This document shows, piece after piece, positions 1 through 9,483 of a stretch of 64,000 nt of DNA (position 1 is the first letter of the stretch; every line of letters begins with the position of its first letter). Under the pieces are notes generated by a model, which was given only the letters and a program-made list of their open reading frames with translations, was not told the DNA's origin and did not search any database. Where the stretch lies: assembly GCA_016714025.1 (NCBI GenBank), contig JADJOB010000002.1, positions 2,574,001 to 2,638,000 of the forward strand, written 5' to 3'. The position numbers and the translations under genes were made by a program. This DNA is from Saprospiraceae bacterium. Its GTDB lineage: Bacteria; Bacteroidota; Bacteroidia; Chitinophagales; Saprospiraceae.

Positions 1-247
1 TTGTTGTAATTGAAAATTTTTTATCACCTCCATTAGTTGATGATGTTTGGTTGTAAACAATACTGCAGGTGGCATCCGAAGAAGGAAATAAATTGCTTTT
101 AACAATAGAAAAACCACTCGTACCTTTTTCAATTAATAGGTTCCAATTAGTTGGAAGACTGCATGCGCTAAATTGCTCATAAGCAATTTGATTTTGAGCA
201 CTGATAAATTGTATACTTACAAATACGAAAAATATAATTTTTTTCAT
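1..247 (-). CDS. Secreted protein, N-terminal part only (cut by window edge)
   Basis: The reading frame opens with an ATG at 247 and runs off the left edge, so only about 82 residues are visible. The first 18 or so residues (MKKIIFFVFVSIQFISAQ) form a typical Sec signal peptide ending near Ala-Gln, common in Bacteroidota. The next stretch, roughly EQF.AC.LP.NW....G...F, resembles the start of choice-of-anchor J type adhesion domains, but too little is present to be sure. It lies 12 bases downstream of the DUF1501 gene on the same strand and is probably the last visible member of the DUF1800-DUF1501 operon. The function is unknown. A secreted surface or extracellular protein is the safe reading. 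Confidence 0.6.
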   Translation of the reverse strand, partial: MKKIIFFVFVSIQFISAQNQIAYEQFSACSLPTNWNLLIEKGTSGFSIVKSNLFPSSDATCSIVYNQTSSTNGGDKKFSITT

Positions 248-259
248 AGCCTTCCTATT

Positions 260-1948
260 TTAAAAAATATTAAATCTTCTTGACAAAGTCTTACCAGCAC
301 TATCGAGTTGATAAATATACTCGCCTGGCGGAATTTTATATTTTACTGGGTCAAATGGAATTGCATAAGATCCTTTGGTTGTAAACCCTTCATGCAATAC
401 AGCAAGTGTTTTTCCATTTATTGATTTGATCTGCAATTTAACTTCATTGGATTGCAATTGCGAAAATTTTACTTCAATGATTTTACTATTTAATTCATTT
501 GGATTGTGTCCTAAAAGCAAGGTATTGAAATTAGAGCCGTAGCTTTTTCCATTGCAAGGATTATCAAACAGATTTAAACGAGGATACGATTTTCCTAAAG
601 TGTAATTGACCAGTTCGGTGTCAAGGCATAAATGTTGTTCCATCACACTGGAATACATGGATCTAAAATCAATGCAACTTTGATTTTCGAAATAAACCCT
701 TGTGTCTCCTGCTTTTAGTGTTGCATCATTTAAATTCATTGGATTGCCTGTAAATCCGCCCTTTACGGCATCTCCAAACAACATCATCGGAGACATGTTA
801 CCATGATCGGTACCGGCAGAACCATTTTCGCGAATTGTTCTTCCAAATTCAGAAAAACTCATCAAACACACATTCTTATCAAAATTGTCTGCTTGCAAAT
901 CTGCAAAAAAAGCAGATACTGAATCAGCTATATGTCCAAGTAATTTTGCATGGTAGGTTTTTTGATCAGCATGCGTATCAAAACCATCCATATAAACCAT
1001 AAAAATTCGAGTACCTAATTTTCCTTTAATAAGTCTGGATACAATTTTTAATTGTTCAGCCAGTCTGGATGTAGTATTTGCAGGATAGCTAACTTTATTT
1101 AATGTTGAATTGTATGCTTGGGTAACAGATTGAGAATAGCGCAATGAGTTATTGGTCAATTGTCTTAAAAACTCAATTTCCTGACCTTGGGGACAATCAC
1201 TTAATCCATCAGTAGGATATAATTTTCCATATTGGGCCAATCTGTAGAATTCATTCGGATCGTTAAAGACCAATTCATATTGTTGATTATTAGCAGACTT
1301 AAATACTAAGTCAGCACTATAGCCTATTCTCAAAGCAGGAGGAACCGTGGGAGGGGTTTCACTAAACGAAGGAAAATCCTGCTCCAGAAATCGACCCATA
1401 TACCCTGAATTGTATCGTTTATCATAAACGTTATCAGCAGCACTGGACCAATTATCAATCGATGAAAAATGCGAATAATCCTGATTTGGATAACCCACAT
1501 TATGAATAATATTCATTTTTCCCGATTGCCACATCGGCATTAAGGACTGCATCGTTGATGGCAACGCAAAATCTGAACCTCCAAATCCAGATAAAACCGT
1601 ATTGTCGTTATAATCTGTACCAAATTTATGGCTCAAACCAGGTCTTAAATTAATATATTCAGCTTTCCCTGCATTGTCTGAATGAGGAAATACCATATTC
1701 AGTCCATCATTTCCTCCAAACAATTTGAGTAAAACAAGTATTGAATCGCCGCCAGCTGCAAGTGGTGTTGCAAAAGCATTTGATAAAATAGGATTTACTG
1801 GAATCCCACTCAATAACATGGTACCTAATCCTGCAATCCCTCCGGTCATTAAAAATTGCCTCCGATTCCAGGTTAAGTGATCTTCATTGTGTTTTTCTCC
1901 AAGATCTGAGCGAAACAGGTTTTTGTCAAAATTTTGATCGTTGCACAT
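260..1948 (-). CDS. DUF1501 family exported protein with T9SS-like tail
   Basis: 562 residues. DUF1501 proteins have an alkaline-phosphatase/sulfatase-like fold and are usually encoded beside a DUF1800 protein; their substrate is not known. Near residues 28-50 is a twin-arginine stretch (NRRQFLMTGG, then a Gly/Leu-rich hydrophobic core), indicating Tat export. The core has the usual GGNDGLNMVFPHSD start and a downstream SEFGRT...GTDHG segment with acidic and His residues typical of the fold's metal site. The last 70 or so residues form a beta-rich domain ending in a GEYIYQLDSAG...RRFNIF-type tail, which resembles a T9SS type A sorting domain. It follows the DUF1800 gene after 17 bases. Family assignment is strong; function is not established. 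Confidence 0.9.
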   Translation of the reverse strand: MCNDQNFDKNLFRSDLGEKHNEDHLTWNRRQFLMTGGIAGLGTMLLSGIPVNPILSNAFATPLAAGGDSILVLLKLFGGNDGLNMVFPHSDNAGKAEYINLRPGLSHKFGTDYNDNTVLSGFGGSDFALPSTMQSLMPMWQSGKMNIIHNVGYPNQDYSHFSSIDNWSSAADNVYDKRYNSGYMGRFLEQDFPSFSETPPTVPPALRIGYSADLVFKSANNQQYELVFNDPNEFYRLAQYGKLYPTDGLSDCPQGQEIEFLRQLTNNSLRYSQSVTQAYNSTLNKVSYPANTTSRLAEQLKIVSRLIKGKLGTRIFMVYMDGFDTHADQKTYHAKLLGHIADSVSAFFADLQADNFDKNVCLMSFSEFGRTIRENGSAGTDHGNMSPMMLFGDAVKGGFTGNPMNLNDATLKAGDTRVYFENQSCIDFRSMYSSVMEQHLCLDTELVNYTLGKSYPRLNLFDNPCNGKSYGSNFNTLLLGHNPNELNSKIIEVKFSQLQSNEVKLQIKSINGKTLAVLHEGFTTKGSYAIPFDPVKYKIPPGEYIYQLDSAGKTLSRRFNIF

Positions 1949-1965
1949 ATAATAGATTTTGGAGT

Positions 1966-3618
1966 TTACAATAATTGATATTCAGGTAATGTTACCAGAT
2001 AGTTCATCAGGTTAATCAATTGATTAGGAACTGTAACATAATCAAGACTCCATGTTCCATCCAGATAATAATTAGAAGGTACAGAAGCTTTAAAAATTCC
2101 AATGGCTGTTTGAATGTATTGTTCATCCAAATCAACTGTCATAAAATAATTAATTACATTTCTAACAATTAAATCCGGATCCTTGGAATTATTACTAATA
2201 TCCTTTAAAAAATTTCGATATTTAGTTTTCGTTGAATCATATTGCAAATAATAACTCATTTGATCCCGGTTATATTTCCATCGGTTAACCAGTGTAAATT
2301 CATTCAACCAGGATCTATAACCCGGCCACCCTGCAACGTTTATCGGATTAAATAAAGTTTGACCGAGATTATTGTTTGCATTATAAAGAAAACTTAAAGT
2401 ATCTCTATTCAAAGTATTAGGAAAATTAACAGGGTCTGTGACTTCAGCCTGAAACGAATTATTTATCCATTTGTATTTAAAATAATCCTTTCCAGGTTCT
2501 AGATCCAAACTTCTGCAATAATGAATTTGATTGTCTATATGACTCTTTATTATCAGTCCCATTGCTTCATCCTCATAAAAATGTTCGCTTTTAAATAAGG
2601 TCTTTAAAACGGAAGCTATGTTAAAATTGCTATTAATAAAAACAGTTGCTAATCCATCAACAATATCCTGAGGAGGATCATTGTATAGATAATATTTATA
2701 TAATTTCTTACAAATGAATTTTGCAACTTCGTTTTTCTTGGCTTTAAATATTACCTCATCGTGTAATTTATCATACTCATTTTTTGCTTTTGTCAACGCT
2801 TCTGCGTCAGTAGACGGCACCACCCCACCATTGTTCCCAACCTGTTGACCAAAAATCACTTTCCCTTTCCAATCGTGATTATATCTGTAAAAAACAAATT
2901 CATTCTCTTTGAGTGGACCAATATAGTACTGTCCACTCCCTGCAGGCGATTCATAATATCTAATATTCCAACCTGTTAATGCACGTGCTACTTCTGCTAC
3001 ATCTTTTTGCGTATAATTTCCAACACCCATTGTGAATAATTCCAATAACTCCCGGGCATAATTTTCATTTGGTCGGCCGTTTACATTAGCATTTCCATTT
3101 AAATACAAGATCATTGCCGGAGTTAATCCGATGGCTTTTACAAATTCCCGAAAATCACCTAAAGCATACTTATGAAGTAAATAATAATATTGAAAAACCC
3201 AGGTAGGTCTATTTCCGGTGACATCTGCTGTGGCGACAAAATGGTTTGACCAAAAAAGCACCAATTTGTGTCTCACCCCTTCTGTAATCATCCCATTAAA
3301 CCACATATGGACCAACTCGAGGTATTTGTAATATGCATTTGGATCCTCAGCTATGGATTGCTCTTTCCAGGCATAGGTATAGTCATAGGTTTTAACACCC
3401 ACTTTCTTTTCTCCCGGAAGAGGATGTGCAATGGCTGTGCTGATGAGATAATCAACCAGAACAGAGGGTTTATTGGCTTTTGCAGCTTGGATCAGGTATA
3501 AAGGAGCGCCATTACTGATTTTATTGTACAAATGATGAATGCGCTTTTCATTCCAAGGTTTGGACGGGCTGGGTACATATTCCTGCAGACCTCCCGTAAA
3601 GCATTTATTATCGGGCAT
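1966..3618 (-). CDS. DUF1800 family protein
   Basis: 550 residues. The diagnostic DUF1800 core is plain: a FWSNHF block, a segment NENYARELLELFTMGVG followed by YTQKDV.E.ARALTGW, and near the C-terminus the NPINVAGWPG motif. The family is widespread in Bacteroidota and Planctomycetota next to DUF1501 and has no established biochemical role. No clear signal peptide is visible at the N-terminus (MPDNKCFTGG...), which is odd given that its operon partner is exported. It may be an alternative start or a non-classical substrate. It is the first gene of the operon DUF1800 - DUF1501 - secreted protein. The stop lies 17 bases before the DUF1501 start. Confidence 0.9.
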   Translation of the reverse strand: MPDNKCFTGGLQEYVPSPSKPWNEKRIHHLYNKISNGAPLYLIQAAKANKPSVLVDYLISTAIAHPLPGEKKVGVKTYDYTYAWKEQSIAEDPNAYYKYLELVHMWFNGMITEGVRHKLVLFWSNHFVATADVTGNRPTWVFQYYYLLHKYALGDFREFVKAIGLTPAMILYLNGNANVNGRPNENYARELLELFTMGVGNYTQKDVAEVARALTGWNIRYYESPAGSGQYYIGPLKENEFVFYRYNHDWKGKVIFGQQVGNNGGVVPSTDAEALTKAKNEYDKLHDEVIFKAKKNEVAKFICKKLYKYYLYNDPPQDIVDGLATVFINSNFNIASVLKTLFKSEHFYEDEAMGLIIKSHIDNQIHYCRSLDLEPGKDYFKYKWINNSFQAEVTDPVNFPNTLNRDTLSFLYNANNNLGQTLFNPINVAGWPGYRSWLNEFTLVNRWKYNRDQMSYYLQYDSTKTKYRNFLKDISNNSKDPDLIVRNVINYFMTVDLDEQYIQTAIGIFKASVPSNYYLDGTWSLDYVTVPNQLINLMNYLVTLPEYQLL

Positions 3619-3763
3619 AATTTGAAATTTAACCGTTGTAAAATTACATGTTTACACGTTTAATCCAAATTTAAAGCTCGATTTTAATTAGATGACAAAA
3701 TAATTTTCATTAATACCAGCCGGTAATAACCCTGAATTCATTTCGATCTGGATTAGTGAAATA

Positions 3764-3798
3764 ATAAAAAAGCCTGAACTTTTTGAGTTCAGGCTTTT
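3764..3798 (-). terminator. Rho-independent terminator of dnaK
   Basis: A perfect 13-bp inverted repeat (AAAAGCCTGAACT / AGTTCAGGCTTTT, 3768-3780 and 3786-3798) surrounds a 5-base loop. Read on the minus strand it is followed by a T-rich run, and it begins about 20 bases after the dnaK stop. The T tract sits on the correct side for dnaK. It also separates dnaK from the DUF1800 operon downstream. Confidence 0.9.
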
Positions 3799-3817
3799 AA
3801 CTACAATTTTAGTCTAA

Positions 3818-5722
3818 TTAATTTTTATTGACTTCCTCAAATTCTACGTCCGTAACTTTTTCATCTGCTTTCTGAGAATTTGATGAGCCAGACTCTGAAG
3901 CATTAGCTTGTTGAGCATTCTGACTGGCCTGGTAAATATCCTGACTTGCTGCTTGCCATGCCGTGTTAAGCAATTCAAGTTGCTTGGTAATCTGCTCTAA
4001 ATCTTGTGCTTTATGCGCATTTTTAAGATTTTCTAAGGCAGATTCAATGGCTTGCTTTTTATCAGATGGGAGTTTATCTCCATATTCTTTTAATTGCTTT
4101 TCAGTTTGAAAGATGACCCCATCAGCCTCATTGATTTTATCAACTCGTTCCCGGGTAAGCCGATCTGCATCTGCATTCACAGCAGCTTCATTTTTCATTT
4201 TTTCGATTTCCTCTTTTGATAAACCGGTCGATGCTTCAATTCGAATGTTTTGCTTTTTACCAGTTCCTTTATCTTGAGCACTGACACTTAATATTCCATT
4301 TGCGTCTATATCAAAGGAAACTTCAACTTGTGGTATTCCTCTGGGCGCTGGTGGAATTCCATCTAAAATAAAACGTCCTACCGAACGGTTATCTTTTGCC
4401 ATAGGCCGTTCTCCCTGTAGGATATGAATTTCAACGGAAGGTTGATTATCTGCTGCGGTTGAATAAACTTTGGATTTTTTTGTTGGAATCGTTGAATTGG
4501 CTTCAATTACAACATCGTAAACTCCACCTAAAGTTTCAATTCCAAATGATAAAGGTGTTACATCCAACAACAGCACATCTTTTACTTCTCCTGTTAATAC
4601 ACCTCCCTGAATGGAAGCTCCAATAGCAACTACCTCATCCGGATTTACCCCTTTGTTTGGCTTTTTTCCAAAAAACTCTTCTACAACTTGTTGAATTCTT
4701 GGGATTCTTGTTGATCCTCCAACTAAAATGATTTCATCAATATCCTGATTGGTCATTCCCGCATCTTTAAGTGCATCTGCACAGGGTTTTAAGGTGCGTT
4801 GCACCAAATTATCAGCTAATTGCTCAAATTTTGACCGACTCAGCTTTAAAACCAAATGCTTAGGCACACCATCCATAGCAGTGATGTACGGCAAGTTAAT
4901 TTCAGTTTCAGACGAACTGGATAATTCAATTTTAGCCTTTTCAGATGCTTCTTTCAAGCGTTGCAAAGCCATAGGATCTTTTCTAAGATCAATATTTTCC
5001 TGGCTTTTAAATTGATCAGCTAAATAATCAATGATTACCTGATCAAAATCATCACCGCCTAAGTGCGTATCTCCATTGGTTGATTTAACCTCAAAAACTC
5101 CATCACCCAATTCCAGAATGGAAATATCAAATGTCCCACCCCCTAAGTCATAAACCGCGATGGTCATGTCTTTGGTTTTCTTATCTAATCCATATGCCAA
5201 AGCTGCTGCTGTTGGCTCATTGATGATCCTTTTTACAGTCAAACCTGCAATTTCTCCTGCTTCCTTGGTTGCTTGTCTTTGCGAATCATTAAAATAAGCA
5301 GGAACTGTAATGACAGCTTCTGTAACTTCATGTCCCAGAAAATCCTCAGCAGTTTTCTTCATCTTTTGAAGAATCATGGCTGAAATTTCCTGAGGTGAAT
5401 AAAGCCTTCCATCAATGTCTACTCGACAAGTGTTGTTATCACCTTTTTGAACTTTATACGGCATTCTGCCAGTTTCAAGGTTCATTTCATCATATCGACC
5501 ACCCATGAATCGTTTAATAGACGATATGGTTTTCTTAGGGTTTGTTATGGCTTGCCTTTTCGCTGGATCTCCGACTTTACGTTCTCCGTTATCTAAAAAA
5601 GCAACTACGGACGGGGTTGTTCTACGGCCTTCGTCATTGGCAATGACTACAGGTTCATTCCCCTCCATAACGGCAACGCACGAATTTGTGGTTCCTAAAT
5701 CTATACCTATTATTTTTCCCAT
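3818..5722 (-). CDS. dnaK: Hsp70 chaperone DnaK
   Basis: 634 residues from the chosen start, normal for DnaK. It begins with the ATPase phosphate-1 motif [20 protein letters not shown]. Other Hsp70 signatures follow: [24 protein letters not shown], the linker [19 protein letters not shown], the substrate-binding beta domain, and a helical lid ending in an Ala/Gln/Ser-rich tail with the acidic terminus [10 protein letters not shown]. An in-frame ATG 27 bases upstream (5749) is possible. The ATG at 5722 places the conserved motif at residue 2 as in other DnaKs, so it is preferred. It acts in the cytoplasm in ATP-driven protein folding with DnaJ/GrpE, which are not in the window. It stands as a single gene with its own terminator. 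No CIRCE-type inverted repeat is visible upstream. Confidence 0.98.
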   Translation of the reverse strand: MGKIIGIDLGTTNSCVAVMEGNEPVVIANDEGRRTTPSVVAFLDNGERKVGDPAKRQAITNPKKTISSIKRFMGGRYDEMNLETGRMPYKVQKGDNNTCRVDIDGRLYSPQEISAMILQKMKKTAEDFLGHEVTEAVITVPAYFNDSQRQATKEAGEIAGLTVKRIINEPTAAALAYGLDKKTKDMTIAVYDLGGGTFDISILELGDGVFEVKSTNGDTHLGGDDFDQVIIDYLADQFKSQENIDLRKDPMALQRLKEASEKAKIELSSSSETEINLPYITAMDGVPKHLVLKLSRSKFEQLADNLVQRTLKPCADALKDAGMTNQDIDEIILVGGSTRIPRIQQVVEEFFGKKPNKGVNPDEVVAIGASIQGGVLTGEVKDVLLLDVTPLSFGIETLGGVYDVVIEANSTIPTKKSKVYSTAADNQPSVEIHILQGERPMAKDNRSVGRFILDGIPPAPRGIPQVEVSFDIDANGILSVSAQDKGTGKKQNIRIEASTGLSKEEIEKMKNEAAVNADADRLTRERVDKINEADGVIFQTEKQLKEYGDKLPSDKKQAIESALENLKNAHKAQDLEQITKQLELLNTAWQAASQDIYQASQNAQQANASESGSSNSQKADEKVTDVEFEEVNKN

Positions 5723-5854
5723 TATGCTGTTTTTAAGAATTGTAGTCAATCCTTATGCCATCCTGAAATATAGGTAAAATTGGCAGAAATCAAATGGATT
5801 TACTCCTATTTTGACATAATAAAGCTTAGTAATATGTCAAAGAGTCAGAAAAAT

Positions 5855-6859
5855 TTATTTGAAGTTTAAATCTTTAGTCAGTGCATTTGATTGCAGGGAA
5901 TCCAGAGTCGGGGGCTCTAATGTGATTGATTTTTTAATGGAAACAGTCGAACTAAAAACACCAAACCCTTCAGACAGATTTGTATATCTTGGGATTTCCT
6001 GAGAAGCAGTAATGCCTGTATTTGCATTCAAAATACTCAAGTAGCCCTGAATTTCAGGCCCGCCTCCAGTTAAAATAAAATCGATCTTATTGATATATCG
6101 TTCTACATTGGTATTAACTACCAATTTATCATGTAAAAAATTGTAAAATTCACTACCATTAACTTTTGCTGAGGAAATATTATCTATTCGATCAATTTTA
6201 CCTGGTTGACTTTTCGCAAACGGGATTTCAATAATTTTTGATATCGATTTTTGAGACACTACATCAAATTCATCAATATAAACAAGGGCTTTCAAATCAA
6301 ATACAGTCGTATTGCTTTTATTCTTCCATTTAAAATCATACGAACTTCTATAGGCAAAAAACAACTGCCGGGTACCATCATCGGGAAATACAAAACTAAG
6401 ATCACTCACTAAAATGATTTTTGAACTTACCAATGCACTGCCATCTCCACGATCGATCTGTAACTTCAGCTCCTCGCCTCCTTTAAGATTTAATGAGTTG
6501 GTACGAATTTTATACATATAATTTGGTAAAGTCGCAAATGGTCCGGCTTCCCGGGGATATCCTTCTAACGCGGCATCCACCCGAATTAAGGTATGACTGG
6601 TATTTGTTGCTGTCTGAATAAGGTTTACGGTAGCGTTTTGGTAGTACAATGAATCTGCAATTTTAGAAATTTGACTCGCTGGGATGTTTTCATCAACAAA
6701 AGCCTTTTCCAATCGGATGTATTGGGCTGTATCCGTACGCTTAATTAATCCATATACCACTGGAATGTCTTTATAGGGTTCCGTTAATTGAAAATCTTCT
6801 GAACATTGAACTGCTAAAAAACTCAGTATACCAAAAAACAAAAATTGATACCATTTCAT
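5855..6859 (-). CDS. DUF4249-like lipoprotein
   Basis: About 334 residues from the Met at 6859. That start gives a clean lipoprotein signal (MKWYQFLFFGILSFLAVQC, cleavage before Cys19); a longer frame from 6901 adds 14 residues and spoils it. The mature part opens with a IPVVYGLI....AQYIRLEKAF segment and is beta-rich, resembling the DUF4249 family, outer-membrane-associated lipoproteins of Bacteroidota usually encoded next to a TonB-dependent receptor. No receptor is adjacent here, so it is an orphan. It lies upstream of dnaK on the same strand with a gap of about 130 bases, so probably separately transcribed. Family assignment is by resemblance only and the function is unknown. Confidence 0.6.
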   Translation of the reverse strand: MKWYQFLFFGILSFLAVQCSEDFQLTEPYKDIPVVYGLIKRTDTAQYIRLEKAFVDENIPASQISKIADSLYYQNATVNLIQTATNTSHTLIRVDAALEGYPREAGPFATLPNYMYKIRTNSLNLKGGEELKLQIDRGDGSALVSSKIILVSDLSFVFPDDGTRQLFFAYRSSYDFKWKNKSNTTVFDLKALVYIDEFDVVSQKSISKIIEIPFAKSQPGKIDRIDNISSAKVNGSEFYNFLHDKLVVNTNVERYINKIDFILTGGGPEIQGYLSILNANTGITASQEIPRYTNLSEGFGVFSSTVSIKKSITLEPPTLDSLQSNALTKDLNFK

Positions 6860-7088
6860 ACAACGAAGGTAAAGAAAAGACTTGTGGTAGTACTCAGACA
6901 ATAGTTAAATTTTTAGGCTCTTTTGAACTGTGGATTTCTCATTTTAAGCCTGAACAGCCCTAATTCAGAGGATCATTTAACCCACAATCCTGAATGGAGT
7001 AAATTTATTTACTATTAAGAATCGAAGAGTTGCCTAACTAAATAATAGCTTATTATTTGGAAAAGCCAATTTCCTCTAACTTTACACC

Positions 7089-7904
7089 ATGTCAATTCAT
7101 AAAGAGCAAAAGCGAATTACGACCAATACCATCCTGGAAATGAAGCAAAATGGTGAGAAAATCGCCATGTTGACCGCATATGATTATTCCATGGCAAAAA
7201 TGTTGGATGAAGCAGGTGTCGATGTTTTATTGGTTGGAGATTCTGCATCGAATGTTATGGCAGGTCACGAAACCACCTTGCCGATTACCCTTGACCAAAT
7301 GATCTATCATGCACAGTCCGTAGTACGTGCAGCAAAACGATCACTAGTAGTAGTAGATCTTCCTTTTGGGTCCTATCAAGGAAACACCAAAAGGGCACTC
7401 GATTCTTCGATTCGAATCATGAAAGAAAGTGGAGCCCACGCGGTTAAATTAGAAGGAGGTTCAGAAGTTACGGATTCTATCCGTCGAATTCTTACTGCTG
7501 GAATACCTGTTATGGGGCATTTAGGACTCACTCCTCAGTCCATCTATAAGTTTGGCACTTATGCCGTTCGGGCTAAAGAAGAAGCCGAAGCAATAAAATT
7601 GCGTTCTGATGCAATTTTATTGGAAAAGGCAGGCTGTTTTAGCCTGGTTTTAGAAAAAATTCCAGCCATTCTGGCAGAAGAAGTTAGCAAGAGCCTTCAC
7701 ATTCCAACAATTGGTATTGGAGCGGGCAAAGGAACCGACGGCCAGGTTCTTGTAAGTCATGATATGCTCGGTATTAATCATGAATTTAATCCACGGTTTT
7801 TGCGTAGGTATGCTAATTTGCATGAAATCATTCAGGAAGCAGTTCAACATTATACCCGTGATGTAAAAGAAAATAAATTCCCATCTGATACCGAACAATA
7901 TTGA
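7089..7904 (+). CDS. panB: 3-methyl-2-oxobutanoate hydroxymethyltransferase
   Basis: 271 residues, normal for PanB. The enzyme transfers a hydroxymethyl group from 5,10-methylene-THF to alpha-ketoisovalerate, giving ketopantoate, the first committed step of pantothenate and CoA synthesis. Family blocks present are [28 protein letters not shown] (metal-binding Asp51), [31 protein letters not shown] and [15 protein letters not shown]. It is the first gene of a plus-strand pair; its TGA overlaps the ATG of mltG by one base (TGATG). A TAACTTTA box lies just before the ATG at 7077-7084 with a TTTG at 7056-7059, a possible but imperfect promoter. Confidence 0.97.
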   Translation: MSIHKEQKRITTNTILEMKQNGEKIAMLTAYDYSMAKMLDEAGVDVLLVGDSASNVMAGHETTLPITLDQMIYHAQSVVRAAKRSLVVVDLPFGSYQGNTKRALDSSIRIMKESGAHAVKLEGGSEVTDSIRRILTAGIPVMGHLGLTPQSIYKFGTYAVRAKEEAEAIKLRSDAILLEKAGCFSLVLEKIPAILAEEVSKSLHIPTIGIGAGKGTDGQVLVSHDMLGINHEFNPRFLRRYANLHEIIQEAVQHYTRDVKENKFPSDTEQY

Positions 7905-8926
7905 TGCGAATTTCTAAATCCCTCTTCCTTAAAGTAAGTGTTGCGCTACTCCTAGTGGCCGTATTTTGCCTGGCAATTTATTTGAACGCTTTCAAGCCAA
8001 ATGTTAAAAACAATAAAGACCAGGAGCTCTACATTGATACTGCCTATCCTGTTTCTAGCATTGGAATGATTCTGGACAGCATCGTTCAAGATACCTTTTT
8101 AATCACGAGGTTAGCGAAATGGATGCAACTTAAACAACTGAAACCAGGACATTATATAATCAAAGCTGGAAGCAATAATCTAAAACTGGTTAACAAATTG
8201 AGAAAGGGAGTTCAAGACCCTGTTACAGTAGTTTTAAATTCAATTAGAGATGTATATCAACTCTCCGGCAAATTAGGCAATTCATTATTGCCTGATTCCT
8301 TAGAATTCTTAACCATGTTGCAGGATTCTATTTTATTGAATAAAAACAATTATACAAAAGATAATATTTTAACTGCATTTATTGCAAATACGTATCAGTT
8401 GTATTGGACATCTACTCCGGAGCGAGTTTTGCAGCGCATGATTCAAGAGAATCAAACTTTTTGGAACAAAGAAAACAGAACCCAAAAATTAGTTGAAAGA
8501 GGTTTATCAAAAACGGATGCATACATCATTGCTTCAATTGTTGAAAAAGAAACAAACATTGATAATGAGAAATCTGATATTGCCGGCGTTTATATAAATA
8601 GACTTAAAACCGGAATGAAACTTCAAGCAGATCCCACAGTCGTTTTTGCTTTAGGTTTATTTGGAATTCAACGCGTTTTACTGGAGCACCTAAAAGCTGA
8701 ATCACCCTATAACACCTATTTTGTAGAAGGTTTACCTCCGGGACCCATTTGCATGCCTTCGGTAACAAGTTTGGATGCCGTTATTAATGCCACACCCCAT
8801 GATTATTTGTTTTTTTGCGCTCGTCCTGGCTATGATGGAAGTCATGCATTTGCAAAAACATTATCCGGGCACTATGAAAATGCAAAATTGTATCGAAATT
8901 GGCTTAATGCCCAACGAATTCGATAA
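7904..8926 (+). CDS. mltG: Endolytic murein transglycosylase MltG
   Basis: 340 residues. One N-terminal membrane helix (about residues 7-28) anchors a periplasmic YceG-like domain. The catalytic block ASIVEKET is intact, with the catalytic Glu near residue 214, followed by INRLKTGMKLQADPTV. The end carries NTYFVEGLPPGPICMPS and SHAFAKTLSGH, as in Escherichia coli MltG. The enzyme cuts nascent glycan strands and sets their length. A TTG one codon earlier is in frame, but the ATG at 7904 overlapping the panB stop is the natural coupled start. Sharing an operon with panB is likely. What is seen fits the family closely. Confidence 0.96.
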   Translation: MRISKSLFLKVSVALLLVAVFCLAIYLNAFKPNVKNNKDQELYIDTAYPVSSIGMILDSIVQDTFLITRLAKWMQLKQLKPGHYIIKAGSNNLKLVNKLRKGVQDPVTVVLNSIRDVYQLSGKLGNSLLPDSLEFLTMLQDSILLNKNNYTKDNILTAFIANTYQLYWTSTPERVLQRMIQENQTFWNKENRTQKLVERGLSKTDAYIIASIVEKETNIDNEKSDIAGVYINRLKTGMKLQADPTVVFALGLFGIQRVLLEHLKAESPYNTYFVEGLPPGPICMPSVTSLDAVINATPHDYLFFCARPGYDGSHAFAKTLSGHYENAKLYRNWLNAQRIR

Positions 8927-8947
8927 AACGGACTATGGCTTTTAAAA

Positions 8948-9469
8948 CTATTCCTTTACAGGCACTGAATCCCTTCTGGATAATTTAATTTGCCAGGGAT
9001 TGTTTCCATATTTTGATGTCCCTATTAATATCATATGTGCCGGATCCACCTTCACCTTCCATTCTGAAGAAGTTCCAATAGTTGAACGAAGTTCTAGCAA
9101 ACCTGTTTTTTCATCATAAATGTACTTACCAGATTCTGTGGTTTCAGCATATAGTCCTTTTTTATAATCTCCTTTGGTCAATAAATCCAACCATTGACCT
9201 TTATAAATATTTTCCTTTGGGGCTTCTTCCTTGATTGATAATGCATACGTATAATGCCAAATCATATTCACCAAATCTGGTGCATCTTTTTGCTTTTCTG
9301 CCAGTTGGATAAACTTTTCATCAATTTTACCCATAACCGGTGGGGGAATTTTCATCTCTTCAACTTTATTATTTGTTGGTGCCGGAGATGAACCCGCAAT
9401 CGAGGCATTCTCCTTATTTTTGCATTGACTGAATAGCAGTATTAGTGTTAGTACTCGTAATATTTGCAT
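8948..9469 (-). CDS. Small lipoprotein of unknown function
   Basis: 173 residues. It begins with a lipoprotein signal (MQILRVLTLILLFSQC, Cys16) followed by a Lys/Asn/Pro-rich tether (about residues 17-45) and a compact domain with a YDEKTGLLELRS block. No family is recognised. It converges on mltG with a 21-base gap and diverges from tilS, with the two starts 14 bases apart, so a shared short promoter region is implied. The mature domain contains no cysteines and no obvious catalytic motif. It is probably anchored in the inner or outer membrane facing the periplasm. Confidence 0.75.
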   Translation of the reverse strand: MQILRVLTLILLFSQCKNKENASIAGSSPAPTNNKVEEMKIPPPVMGKIDEKFIQLAEKQKDAPDLVNMIWHYTYALSIKEEAPKENIYKGQWLDLLTKGDYKKGLYAETTESGKYIYDEKTGLLELRSTIGTSSEWKVKVDPAHMILIGTSKYGNNPWQIKLSRRDSVPVKE

Positions 9470-9483
9470 TTTGTTGCTGTTTT

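Noticed and set aside
4749..5015. Plus-strand frames within dnaK
   Set aside because: Antisense shadows of a highly conserved gene; no family features.
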